Shown piece after piece: positions 50,869-61,073 of a stretch of 64,000 nt of DNA (within the stretch, counting starts at the first letter, position 1; each line of letters starts with the position of its first letter). The DNA is from Lanius collurio. Its lineage: Eukaryota; Chordata; Aves; Passeriformes; Laniidae. Position numbers and translations under genes: made by a program. The stretch spans positions 1,208,414 through 1,272,413 of the forward strand of contig JACBWW010000047.1 in the NCBI GenBank assembly GCA_020086605.1. Direction: 5' to 3'. The notes beneath the pieces are model-generated. The model saw only the letters and a program-made list of their open reading frames with translations, did no database searches and was not told the DNA's origin.

Positions 50869-52479
50869 TTTGTGAGTGTTTTAATTTAGAAGTCATACTT
50901 TCTGAGATTGATTTCGAGGAAGCAAAAGTCCCTTTGTAATTGTAACTTGAATATTTCACATCTGATACCTTGTCTTGTCTGCCTTGTCTGTTTTGCTCAG
51001 GTTTATTAAGAGCTGCTCTGTAGCCACAGAAGTCCTTGGGCTTCTTGCTGAAATTGCACCCAACCATTCCTTTCTGCAAGGCGACGGAGAAAGGAGGTCC
51101 ACAAGAGTTCATGTTAACAATGACTCTAAGTGCCCATTTCCCACACATCTTTGCTAGCACAAACAGCAAAAATAGTCCACTTGTACAGAATCTGATTCAG
51201 CTTTCTTGCATTCCGCAATAACAGATGGATTGCTAGACTGTTTACTGTTGCTTCCCACAAACTTCCTGTTAGTAAACTCCTGTATTATTTATGAAACAAA
51301 AAAAATACAAAGAGGTATCTTAGCTGATTACTGCCTGCTGGTGAACCACTGCCAGAGAAACTTTTTTCTACAAATATGTGTATGGAAGCAAAGATCCCTT
51401 CTGATGCAGTTGTTTGGGTTTTGTTATTATTTTTATTTCGCTTGTTCCACAGTTTCCTGTGACCCTATTGTGCTGTGCTCCCAAAAAGGTATTTCCTGCA
51501 CTTGGACATTTGCAGTTGAGTCAAGGTATCTGTGACTGTATAAAGGAACGAGGGGAAAAAAAAAAGCAGCACACATACATGTTACAGAGATCAGCTATGA
51601 AGAAGAAATATTTAAAGCTTTTTTGTTTTGCAATGACAATGATGAATGAGATTTTACTAATGTGGTATTAATCTCTGCTGACCTAGCTTAGGAAGCCGAC
51701 TGTCTCAGAGCTTTTCAAAGAAAACATGGAATAGTGAGGTATTGACCACCTTAATGCTACTTCTGACATAAGTAGACAGGAAATGTGAAGAAACTTTTTT
51801 TCCCCTCTCAGATTGGCTGTTAAACTCCACAAAACAGAGGAGCTGAGAGGAGCACTTTGTTTGCACTGCATATCGTAGATTAGACTGATTTGACTGTCAG
51901 TGATGTGAGAGAGGAGGCCAGCCTGAAATCTGTCTGTACAATTTTATCAACAAAGCTGGGGAATTTTAAAAATCCTATGTAATAAAAAAGAGCAGAATGC
52001 AATGCAAAAATACAAAATTTGTGTATTAATGAAAGTAATCTTGTTTTTAGAAATAACACTTGACCTAACAGTCATTCCATTTTTAAAAATTGTTGCTGTT
52101 GTATTTCATTGAGATTCTGTTCTATTTATGTATTTTGTGTGAATGAATTGGCTGCTCCACCTGATATTTATGATGGTAGTCATGCATTATATATACACAC
52201 AGAAACAGAATGAAATTTTTCCTGATCTGAGACACAGATAATTTTTCCTCAAGATTTTTTTATTTGATTCCCTAAACCAAAATCAAACCTGAAACAGCAC
52301 TGCAGATCTAGCCCTTTCTAACGTTAGCCTTGCTACTCAGATCATTCATTGCATGAGGTTTAACAAAAAAAAAAGCTGCTGTGCATTGTAGGCAACTGCA
52401 GGATGCTGATTAAATCATTGCATACCTTTATGAGATCTGTACTTGCAAAAAACTGGTATCAGATGGAACAGGGCATTTA
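50869..52479. other. AT-rich non-coding stretch, no gene recognised
   Basis: Short chance frames; A-runs near 51554-51564 and 52365-52374; a TATATATACACACA patch near 52187-52200. No repeat family was recognised. Confidence 0.45.
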
Positions 52480-52826
52480 CTGATCCTGGGGCAGAGCTCA
52501 TTCCTGAGTTTTTGTGTGAGACGGCATCACGTAACCGATCACTCATTTCAAGGAAGAGTAAGAATATGTCTCCTCTGAGCAAACTCTCTTTTCTCTGCCT
52601 CCTTAAACACCCTCGCTCAGAGCTCCTACTGACAGAAACAGAATTCAATAGTATTAAGGCAGATGATCAGTGGCAGTATCTCCTGATGCTTCAATCCACC
52701 AACAAGAATCTTGTGACAGATGTTTCTGCACTTTATGCAAATAGGAACTTCATGGATCAGTTTTCTTTTCCTCTGTGGAATATATGCAGCTGGAAAATAG
52801 AAATCCAGCTCCGCAGCACAAAGTGA
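52480..52826. promoter_or_regulatory. Candidate conserved element with octamer motif (open in one frame)
   Basis: This non-repetitive block keeps isolated CpGs in AT-rich DNA (near 52520-52540: ACGGC, CACGT, CCGAT) and has the octamer ATGCAAAT at 52735-52742. A plus-strand frame from 52443 stays open to a TGA at 52826 (127 codons), directly followed by an A13 run. I see no domain in it, codon use is not coding-like, and no poly(A) signal precedes the A-run, so a conserved non-coding element is preferred over an exon or retrocopy. Confidence 0.22.
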
Positions 52827-54129
52827 AAAAAAAAAAAATCATGCTGCTGACCAAACAGGCAGCCGGGAGAAAATGATCTGTAGATGTGAAACCAAATAAT
52901 TAAACTGCTGCTTCTCAGGATCACTTCTGGGCTTAATCAAGCCGTGTATGCAATGATCCAGGTTTTGTGGGTTCTCTCTGCTACAGCGCTGTCGCTCACA
53001 AGTCATTTCTGAAACAGGAAAAAGAGATCTTTCCTGTCTTGTCTATAATGTTTCCTCATAAATCTTTTTTTTTACCTTTTCTGATATGCTGTTTTCATTC
53101 TCACAGTGGTTGTGGATAGCTGCGTATTAGATGTGATATGTAAGTGTATTAAAATAATGGAGTTTGCACACGGAGAAAGGATTTCAGCCTGTTATATGTG
53201 ATAAATAGGGTATAGACATTTATATAAACCGAATGGGTTTAAGTATGTTCTTTTTAAAAGCACGGAAAGCTGGACACGTGAGAATGATTGATGAAAAGAA
53301 GAGGAATAATTTCTTTCCCATTTGCTGAAAGGAAAAAAATAACCCTAAACTTAGTGAATTAGAGGAGGTTCTAAGGAAATGTAGTTTTACAAAATATTGT
53401 GTAATATATAAAAATCATACAATATGGAGGAGTTGTAGAAACCCACCTATTATTACTCTAGAAAATCATGAAAGGTGATCATCCTAAATGCAATTATTTT
53501 TAAAAAGCTATTTTATTAGTATTAATAAATAAAATCAATACCATTATTTTAGACTGATTTGTTCTTCTTCTGATTTTATATATTACTTTTAAGATTTCTA
53601 TGAAAGTATTTTTTATCATCAGACAGCAGAGCAAGTCCCATGAGTTGTTAGACAACATGTCTGTATCTTATTTTCTTGGTGAGGCTTTTGTTAATTTTGT
53701 ATATTTTAGGTATTTTAAAGTCTCTTGTGGGCCACAGATTTTTTTTTAATATTTTCACTTAGAATTTAATTCAAAGTCTGTATCTATTACCATGTAAACA
53801 TACAGGATCTATGGTAAATTATATTTATAAATATACAAAGCCTGATTTTGTATCATGGTATTGTCTAGAATCTTGTCTTCGTTTCATGACTAGTCAAATT
53901 CTGGGAAAAGATCTTTATTCAATTCAGATGTACTACATCATTTTCTTCAAAAGCCCCCTTCTGTAATTCTAATTAAATTTACAATGAACATTAGTGATGT
54001 TACCTGGATTTATTTTAATTGGTCTTCTTAAAAATATCAAGCACTAAACCAACACCCAAAAATGTAGTGCCATTTCTAGGAAAACAGGAAAGAAAGGCAG
54101 TATGTGTGGAAATGACAATCATGCTACAC
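52827..54129. other. AT-rich non-coding stretch, no gene recognised
   Basis: Begins with a short A-run, then very AT-rich DNA with no long frames. No repeat family was recognised. Confidence 0.45.
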
Positions 54130-54260
54130 TGAATCTAATTCGGATACGAGCAAATACTTGCCATACGTTTGTATGTACTATATCATGTCTGCTTTTGCAA
54201 GTGGCTGTGCAGCTACTGATGTTCTGCAGTTAAGGTACACTTTGAGCTGACCTGTGTCTG
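54130..54260. promoter_or_regulatory. Candidate conserved regulatory element
   Basis: A unique block in AT-rich surroundings keeps CpGs in TTCGGATACGAG and CATACGTTTG and lacks open frames. It resembles a conserved non-coding element by composition; conservation was not tested. Confidence 0.17.
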
Positions 54261-54575
54261 AAGTGTCAAATACAATTCTACACTCAAGTATTAATAGAAT
54301 AAACTTAATTTTATTTTTTTTTTTATAGGTGCAGCTGCATTTTCGATTTAATTATAGGCTCCCACAGTAGTAATTTTTCCATGACCTACTCAATCTCAAA
54401 AGTCAGAAAATTGCTTCTTTTTTAAAGCTGACAATAGCACGGTATGTTTCCAAAGGAAAAAGACAAATTACAGCAAATCATTACTTTAAGCATATTTAAA
54501 TAGCCAGGAAGAAATCCTAATTGAAAAGTTTGCTAAAATGTGAAAAAGTTAGTGGTGCTTTTTTTCTTTTTCAGA

Positions 54576-54635
54576 AAAAGATTATTCTCATGTTTGTAAC
54601 ATTGCAAAAGATTATTCTCATGTTTGTAACATTGC
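54576..54635. repeat. Perfect 30-bp tandem duplication
   Basis: Two identical 30-bp copies lie head to tail at 54576-54605 and 54606-54635, each starting AAAAGATTATTCTCATG. The length is a multiple of three, so the chance frame across it repeats KIILMFVTLQ. Lack of any mismatch points to a recent event. Confidence 0.93.
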
Positions 54636-55799
54636 AAGCTGCTCATGATACGATGCCTTTCCTTTCTCTGCTCACCCTCTACCTCTCTTTCCTTTCTGAT
54701 GAGGTTAGACACAACATTTTTAGGAAGCAAAAATTTTACTTGGAGAGAAATTAATCTATAGATGTGTTTAATAATATAAGTTGTCTATTTCTTGTGAAGC
54801 AGAGACAAAGATAATGGGAATTTTTGTTTTCTTTGCATGGGCTCCAAACCAGTCTGTGAGGATTTATTATCCAGTAGCAGCCTTACTGCCAATAAGGGTA
54901 TTCTAACCACAATAGTCCCAAAAGAAAAAAAACCAGTATCATAAAATAGACCTGACAGTCATGAATTGCACCCTGGACCTTCCAGAAACCTCCTCCCCAA
55001 CAAACCTCTGCTCTTCCCCCATTCTCACTGATTCTCCTCACGTTGTTTCCTGCTTCTGAACTTTCCCTCAGCAGGGCCCTTTCCCTGACAGCCCTCTAGG
55101 ACTGTGGCAGGGGTTTTGGCAGCTCATGCCCAGGGGATCTGCAGCAGGCCAGCTCCCAGTGGGCAGAGGCAGGACAGCCCCAGGTCCACAGGAGATTTTG
55201 AAGGGGCTGGTGAATGCAGACAACACTGGAGGAGGTGGGCTGGCCAGCAGGAACCACTGTTGGCATCCCCTCATGGAAGAGAGAGGAGAAAAAGAAAGCT
55301 GGCACCGGGGTCCTTTCTTCTGCCACAAAATAACCAGAAAGAAAGTGCTGTCTGTTAAGATAGGTAGCCATGGCAATGTGCCTTCAGCAAGTTCCCCAAG
55401 GGAGCTCACAGAAGAAGGTGTTGCTCTCCTGGAGCAGCTGAAGTGCTTGAGCTCTTCCCCCACCCCATCTTCTGTGTTTCCTATATGTAAATGACTGGAG
55501 CTGTTAAAATTAGGCCCAGACCATGGTCCTGTGACAGAAAGCAGTGATTAGCGTGATTCTTATTACAAAAAAGACAACCATTAGAGGGGAAATTTGACAT
55601 ATATTTGCCTTATTTTGGAGCAGGTCAGCTTTACCTGTGTGGCTCTGCCTGTAAGACACACAAAATGATCGAGGCTTAGACCTAGAGCAGTGCAAAAGGA
55701 CAGTGAAAGGCTCGTTCCTGTGCAGGGGGCAGCTTGAAGTGAGTGCAGGAGCAGGAGCAGCCTCCATTTGCAGTCGTGCTGGGCTGGTTGTCCTGCAGC
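54636..55799. other. Non-coding stretch, no gene recognised
   Basis: A GC-rich patch at about 55,070-55,460 carries four overlapping frames on both strands of 84-131 codons, none protein-like. Nothing else is seen. Confidence 0.4.
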
Positions 55800-55920
55800 T
55801 GTTTGGAGCTGGGATCCATCGGTCGGTCTGTTCTCTATCCGGGTGCTGCTCCTTCTCTGGCTTGTACGTCAGAGGAGCTCTGTGCAAAACCAATCGGCAT
55901 CCAAGGATTGCTCCGGCCAG
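55800..55920. promoter_or_regulatory. Promoter-like patch with CRE half-site and CCAAT box
   Basis: Six CpGs are kept in about 110 bp. TACGTCA (55865-55871) resembles a CREB/ATF half-site and CCAATCGG (CCAAT at 55890-55894) an NF-Y box, only about 20 bp apart. No TATA box or gene start is evident downstream. This is weak evidence for a small promoter or enhancer. Confidence 0.17.
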
Positions 55921-58900
55921 CAGTGTTTTTCATTTAAAGCCAAATGAAAAATGAGGTAAAGTTTGTCATACTTGCCTGATTCTTTTTCTTTCTGTCTCTT
56001 CTGTTTTCTTTGCTTCTGTGAAAAAATGGGAGGTTAAGTATGACGGAGGTGGATTTTTCTTGGTTTGCTTTTTTTTTTTTGTCTGATTTTTCAGTCATTT
56101 ATGAAACTATGCTGTTGTGTTTTCTGACCCACCTGATCCCAGACCAGGCTGTTCTGCAATCTCATTTTCATGACAGCTGGCTGATCACCAGCACAGCTGA
56201 GTTAGGGGCCTCAATGAAAGGACCTTGACCCCCCAGCCAGCATCTCTTGAGGAATTCTCTTTGTTGGGTGTTTTTAGCTGAGGCCTCCCCCAAAGTCGAA
56301 GGTGATTTCTATTTGCCAAAGTGGGAAGACAACGGGAGGAAGAATAAAGATGAAAATCTAAGCAGTCAGTTGAACTTGTTCAGACTGATACCAGCCTGCG
56401 GTATTCAGGCAGCAGCTAACCCAAGGTTTCCTTAACCTTGGCAGAAGTGCAGGAAATAGTTGCAGGAGGATGAAGTGTTCTTGAACTGTTTTTCCAATGT
56501 ATCAAGCACAAGCAGGCTATTCTTCAATATTAAGCATGTGCTTCTCTTTTCTTCCTCTTTAAAGAAACTTTTTATTGTAGACTATAAAAGGGGAAAAAAA
56601 TCAATCAATCTCTGTTAGCAGACCCCTGTGCTGCGTCTACGCTATCCAAGGACAAAGATGCAAATCAGGACCTCCCCAGCATAATAGCATTTATAAGGCA
56701 AATTTCTTGCTGAAGTCTTATAGCAAAAGAAATAGCTGTGCTCAAGTGTTACTTTAAACAAAATGGAAAAAAAATAATTAACCACATTCTTTAAAACATC
56801 AGCTTCCCTGTATACATCAGAAACAGCATTCCAGATAAAAGCAGCATGATGTGAAAAGACCTGATCAGCAACAGATTGATGTCTGGGCTTGGGGACTAAT
56901 GTAAGAACTTAAAGACTTGGCTAGAGAATATATCTTGAGAAGCATAAACATATAAGAGGATGCCAAACCATGAAAGGCTTCCTCTGCACTGAGAATTCAG
57001 AAATCGGCGTGTTGACAAGCAGAGAAGCCAATGCTGCTAGCAAAGCACATAGGGTGATGAATAAACTCAGCTTTTGGGAGCCTAGGATGAGATCTAGAAA
57101 GGGGCCAATGGATTTAGCCACATTTTTAAGTCTCTACACCCAGTATTTAGGTGCTGTCAAGCCTTAGGCCTCCCTGCCCAGCTGCCAGTGATGACGTCTC
57201 ATGGACTAGGGCAGCCGGGTTTGATTCAGAAAGTGTGTGTTAGTGTTCAGTTCTCAGAGGGGATGGAGAGACTTCCAAGAGGCTGACTGCAGCAGGGTGG
57301 CTGAGCCATTTGTTGATGCTATGGGAGAGTCAGGTTTAATTTCCTGCACAAATGCGCTGCATTTTCTGGCTGTTGGATCAGCAGTAGGCTCCTGGAGTGC
57401 CTCCCTGGAGGCCAGATACACCTCCTGTGTACCAGGGAGAGCCTGGAGGCTGTGTGGGATCAGAGCTGTTCTCTGGCTGGCACAGCACGTTGGAGGCAGA
57501 TGTATGCCTCTGTAACTGTGACATCCCACTAGCCTCTCTGGAGCTACTGCAGCAAGAATGCTGACTTGAAACACTTGAGCCGTGAGCCAAGTGAGTGAAC
57601 AGATATGGCTCATGCAGTTCTTAAACGTGAGGCCTGGCCACCCTTTATTAACTGGGAGAGTCTCTTTGGGATATTAGCAGAGAAGCAGTATTCTTCTCTT
57701 GTGAGGAAAAAATGCAGTTTTCCTCCAGCTGCACATAAAATTGGGTAGTTCAATAATTAGCTGAGAAATAACAGATTTACATATGAAGCAATATAGCTAT
57801 GGAATGGTAGTTGTTAGGTACTAGTTAGTGCAGTCTGATTTTTGATGGATAAGCTAAGTTTAAAAGCTATATCCTAAGGAAAGTGGACATATCTGCAAAA
57901 ATATGGGATGTACAGAAGATGAGGAATAAATAAACCCTTTACCTAAAAGAGCAACTTGAGAGGGGAATCCATGGGAAAAAACACTGATGACTTCATTTTT
58001 TGCATTTAGCAAAAGCCTACCATGCAACCACCCAAGCTAAACACTGCCTTTTTCTGGTTTGGAAAAGACCTTGAATGTCCTTTAAACTTGTTGACTTGCT
58101 CCACTTTTGTCAGGCCTTCTTGCATAAGCACATTGATCCCAACACAATCATCCCTTGAGAAGTACTCATGTTATTGTCAGGTACCTCCTGGGGAATGAGC
58201 ACCTACCCTGGGAGGGTGCTGGTAAGTACTGCAGGCACCTCTTCTTTCAGCAAAGGGATAACGTCTGTGCAGCTGATGGCTCTCATTCTTGTTTGGTTGG
58301 CAGTGATGGTGTCACTAAACTTGAGCTCACTTGTCACAATGGAATTTAATTATCTGCTGGAGAGAAGCCCTGACAGCTGTGGCGTAGGTTTTTCAATGTG
58401 ATGTTGCCTGGATTGCAAGAAAAATATCAAGGGCTGGTGAGAACAGCCATGTTCTAAAAGCATCTCCGCCTGGGTTAGACCACTGCCTACCAAAGAGGTA
58501 CATGTGATTATCTTGAAGTTATTTATTGTCTGTCATGTCAGATCGTGGTTAAAGTTTATCTTTACTGCAAGTTGTCCTCAAGAATTCTTTTAGTTCATCA
58601 AAAGTAACTTTTCTTTTCCAGGGCTTAGGTTGGAAGCACAGTGTTTGTTTACCACATTGCCCCTGGGTTTGCCTCTGGCTTGTTCTTCCTGGGGGAGAGG
58701 CAGTGGGGTCTGCTGCTGGTTCCTAAACACTGACATCTGTGATGGCCTTCTGTAGTGAAACCATTTTCCTAGCAGCAGCATCAGGTAAGACCTTGTCATT
58801 TTCTTATAGTAATGCTTATCATTGATAAATGAAGGAAATGTGAGCTGAAAAAAAGAGCAAGTGGTTTGTTGTGTGTGTTTATTTTGTGTTTTGGTTTTTT

Positions 58901-59389
58901 TTTTTTCATGGAACATTCCTTTAGCTCATATACCATAGTATTGGTAATTTTTTATTTTTACCTTTATTCTTGTTGGCAAAGTACTCATACCAGTAGGTCT
59001 CTAAGGTCGCTGACATGCTCTGAGATGCTGAAGACACTTTTATAATAAATTCTGTTATATACTTGCACAAGGACCCATACTGTGAATAGGAAGGTGGCCC
59101 ATCTGGCACTTGGTTGCCCCACTGCCAACCTTGGAGAAGCATCCAACCACCCAGATGCACACACACCTTTGGGGGACCTAAAGACGGACCAGGATTTACC
59201 CCCTGACTTACACCCCTGAATCCACCAATCCCCCCAGCATCCAGGGACATTGTCCCTCAAACACTGAAAAAGGAGTCTCTTTTCTGTGGGCAATTTGTGG
59301 GAGCCAGGCTACACCACACCAGAGGCTACCATGCATGTCTTTTGGGAAGACTTGTCCATGTGCCCTGGGCTTCAGGTAAGCTCTCCCTA
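55921..59389. other. Non-coding stretch, no gene recognised
   Basis: Short chance frames only. A T12 run lies at 56069-56080 and another T-run near 58897-58908. A TATAAAAGG word at 56583-56591 matches a TATA box but has no supported transcript. GTAAGT near 58222 is an isolated donor-like word. Confidence 0.45.
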
Positions 59390-59525
59390 TATCACAAAAT
59401 GTTCTGAGTTGGAAGGGACCCACAAGGATCATCAAGGCCAACTCTTAGGTGAATAGCTCCTGTGGGATCAAACCCACAACACTGGCATTATTAGCACCAT
59501 GCTCTGAGCAATGGAGCTGATGTCC
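59390..59525 (-). mobile_element. TguSINE1-type SINE (tRNA-Ile head, CR1 tail)
   Basis: Read on the minus strand, the 5' part (about 59521 down to 59463) follows tRNA-Ile. It has a degenerate D-arm/A-box region, the segment GAGCATGGTGCTAATAA with an AAT anticodon at 59492-59490, and a T-arm with a B-box GGTTTGATCCC (59474-59464). The 3' part (about 59446-59390) is a CR1 3' tail: GAGTTGG, GATGATCCTTGTGGGTCCC, TTCCAACTCAGAA, then a TTTTGTGAT end. A tRNA-Ile head joined to a CR1-X tail defines TguSINE1, a family described as arising early in passerines. It would be transcribed by RNA polymerase III and moved by CR1 enzymes. This copy is mutated in the A box and in the junction, so it is probably dead as a tRNA and as a SINE. 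Confidence 0.9.
59464..59474 (-). promoter_or_regulatory. Pol III B box of the SINE
   Basis: GGTTTGATCCC on the minus strand differs from the GGTTCGANTCC consensus mainly by loss of the CpG. It is flanked by bases that still pair as a T-arm stem. Confidence 0.6.
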
Positions 59526-60847
59526 TGGGGACCATGGCTGCAGTCCTTTCCTTCCCCTCCTGGGGCTGAAGCAGAAAGCATACTTTCAGTGGTGAAGGAG
59601 AGGCACTCCATTACCTCTATTAAAAGAGGATGAAGCCTTCTTGGCCCCAAGGATGTTTTTCTGTCAGGAGCCTTTCTGTGCATTAAAGAACAGATGCTTA
59701 TGCACTCTTTAGGCCAATGTCAGATTAAACCATGCTTGGCACAAAGCCCATGTTTCTTTTGCCTGTTGTCCTGGAGCTTCCTGGGCTAGGTTTGGAAGTC
59801 AGACCACATGGCTGTACTTCCCAGGATCAGGTAGGGCAAGGACATCGTCCCTCTGTGCCTTGCCCAAGTGAGGGGTAAGGCCCTGTGCTGCTGCCTTGAG
59901 CTGAAAGGGATGACCTGTCTGTGGGGAGCTTTGGGAAAGAGTTTCTTCTCTAAAAAGCGAGTATGTTGTAATCTGTTTACATTATTCACTGTCAGCTCTC
60001 TGTGACTGCCATTAGGATTAGAAACAACTTGGAAATTCTGGAGTTAAAAGTATGTAAGTTGCATGAAGATAATACTTAATAAACATGAATACACAGTAGG
60101 GAGGTTTTTCTCCATCTTTTTAATATGACTTTTAGACTTACAAGCTTTTATCTTATTTTATGAGACCATGTGAAATAAATTAAATGTAACACAAGATGCT
60201 GTTAAAAAAGACTTTATGACATCGAGAACTGGTTCTATATTAGGACCAGACACAGGCTTATTGATGTGAGCAGTTTTGCTCCCATAGATAAGCTATGGAG
60301 TCAGCTATGGCTAACCATTTAAATGCTCAGAATCAGGCCCTCATTTTGGATGCACTTCTCATTGTTAAATCAATGTGAAAGTGAAATCTGTCTCCTCTCA
60401 AAAGGAAATTGCCAAGACTTTCTACGCTAAGATTTGGGATCTGTAGAAAATGAAGCCTTTTTATTTTTTCTTCCCTCCAATAATCTGTTCAGTGAACAAG
60501 CTGTGAAAAATAGTTCTATATTTTTTCCATGTGATGCAGCAGACGGTAAATTTCCATTTAAAAGAATGATCAGAGTAGCTGCTGGCACTGAACTCTGTTG
60601 TCTTAGTCAAATCTACTTACAAAGAGTTTACAGCAATACAATAGCTTATTATTTCACTCAACCAGAAATCAGATGAAAAAGGCAAAGGGGAAGCCGGAAG
60701 TAGGTTCATGGTCAGAATTCTTTTCTTTCTTAACATCTTGGGTTTTTTTAAATACAGGAGTTGAGATCAGTAGTTTTATGTATAAGGAGGAGACTACTTC
60801 TTTTCACCTCTACTTTTGTATGCTGTGAAATAATCAGACTACACACT
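59526..60847. other. Non-coding stretch, no gene recognised
   Basis: No recognisable gene or repeat. An 80-codon plus frame at 60434-60676 has no family match or splice context. Confidence 0.45.
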
Positions 60848-60928
60848 TCTATAGTGCCTTTCTTCTGGGGATCTGAAAGCACTTTACAAACATTAATTAA
60901 AGTCTCACAACACCCATGTGGAGGTAAA
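60848..60928 (+). mobile_element. Fossil of an ancient amniote interspersed repeat
   Basis: The words TATAGTGCCTTTCTTCTGGG, then GATCTGAAAGCACTTTACAA, then CATTAATTAAAGTCTCACAA, then CACCCATGTGGAGGTAAA follow in order the well-known old repeat core found scattered in reptiles, birds and mammals (GCCTTTCATC...AAAGC.CTTTACAAACATTAATTAA.CCTCACAACACCC.TGTGAGGTA). The usual downstream part (CCCCATTTTACAGATGGG) is missing. Exact family (SINE or LINE 3' end) is not certain from memory. Confidence 0.65.
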
Positions 60929-61042
60929 GGAGCATTGTTTGTGTATCTAATGCAAAGGCTTAACCTGATTCTTTAAGTACTCTACCAGGAAAATAATGGA
61001 ATAGCCACAGCAAATTAATTTAACTGAATTGCTGGGAGCATT
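60929..61042. other. Spacer between repeats
   Basis: No feature seen. Confidence 0.4.
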
Positions 61043-61073
61043 TATATGTGTGTGTATGTGTGCATGTGTGTGC
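61043..61073. repeat. TG-rich alternating microsatellite
   Basis: Thirty-one bases alternate pyrimidine and purine, mostly TG with TA and CA interruptions. It is a degenerate (TG)n microsatellite that could adopt Z-DNA. Confidence 0.85.

Noticed and set aside
50508..51169. Apparent 143- and 213-codon frames
   Set aside because: Both cross the N gap and consist largely of undefined residues.
52826..52840. A13 run after a stop codon as a processed-pseudogene tail
   Set aside because: No poly(A) signal, no parent gene recognised and no flanking target duplication seen.
56583..56591. TATAAAAGG as a promoter
   Set aside because: A single TATA match in AT-rich DNA is expected by chance and no transcript or exon follows.
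59463..59521. A functional tRNA-Ile gene
   Set aside because: The D-arm and A box are degraded, no acceptor stem closes, and the body runs directly into a CR1 tail, so it is a SINE head.
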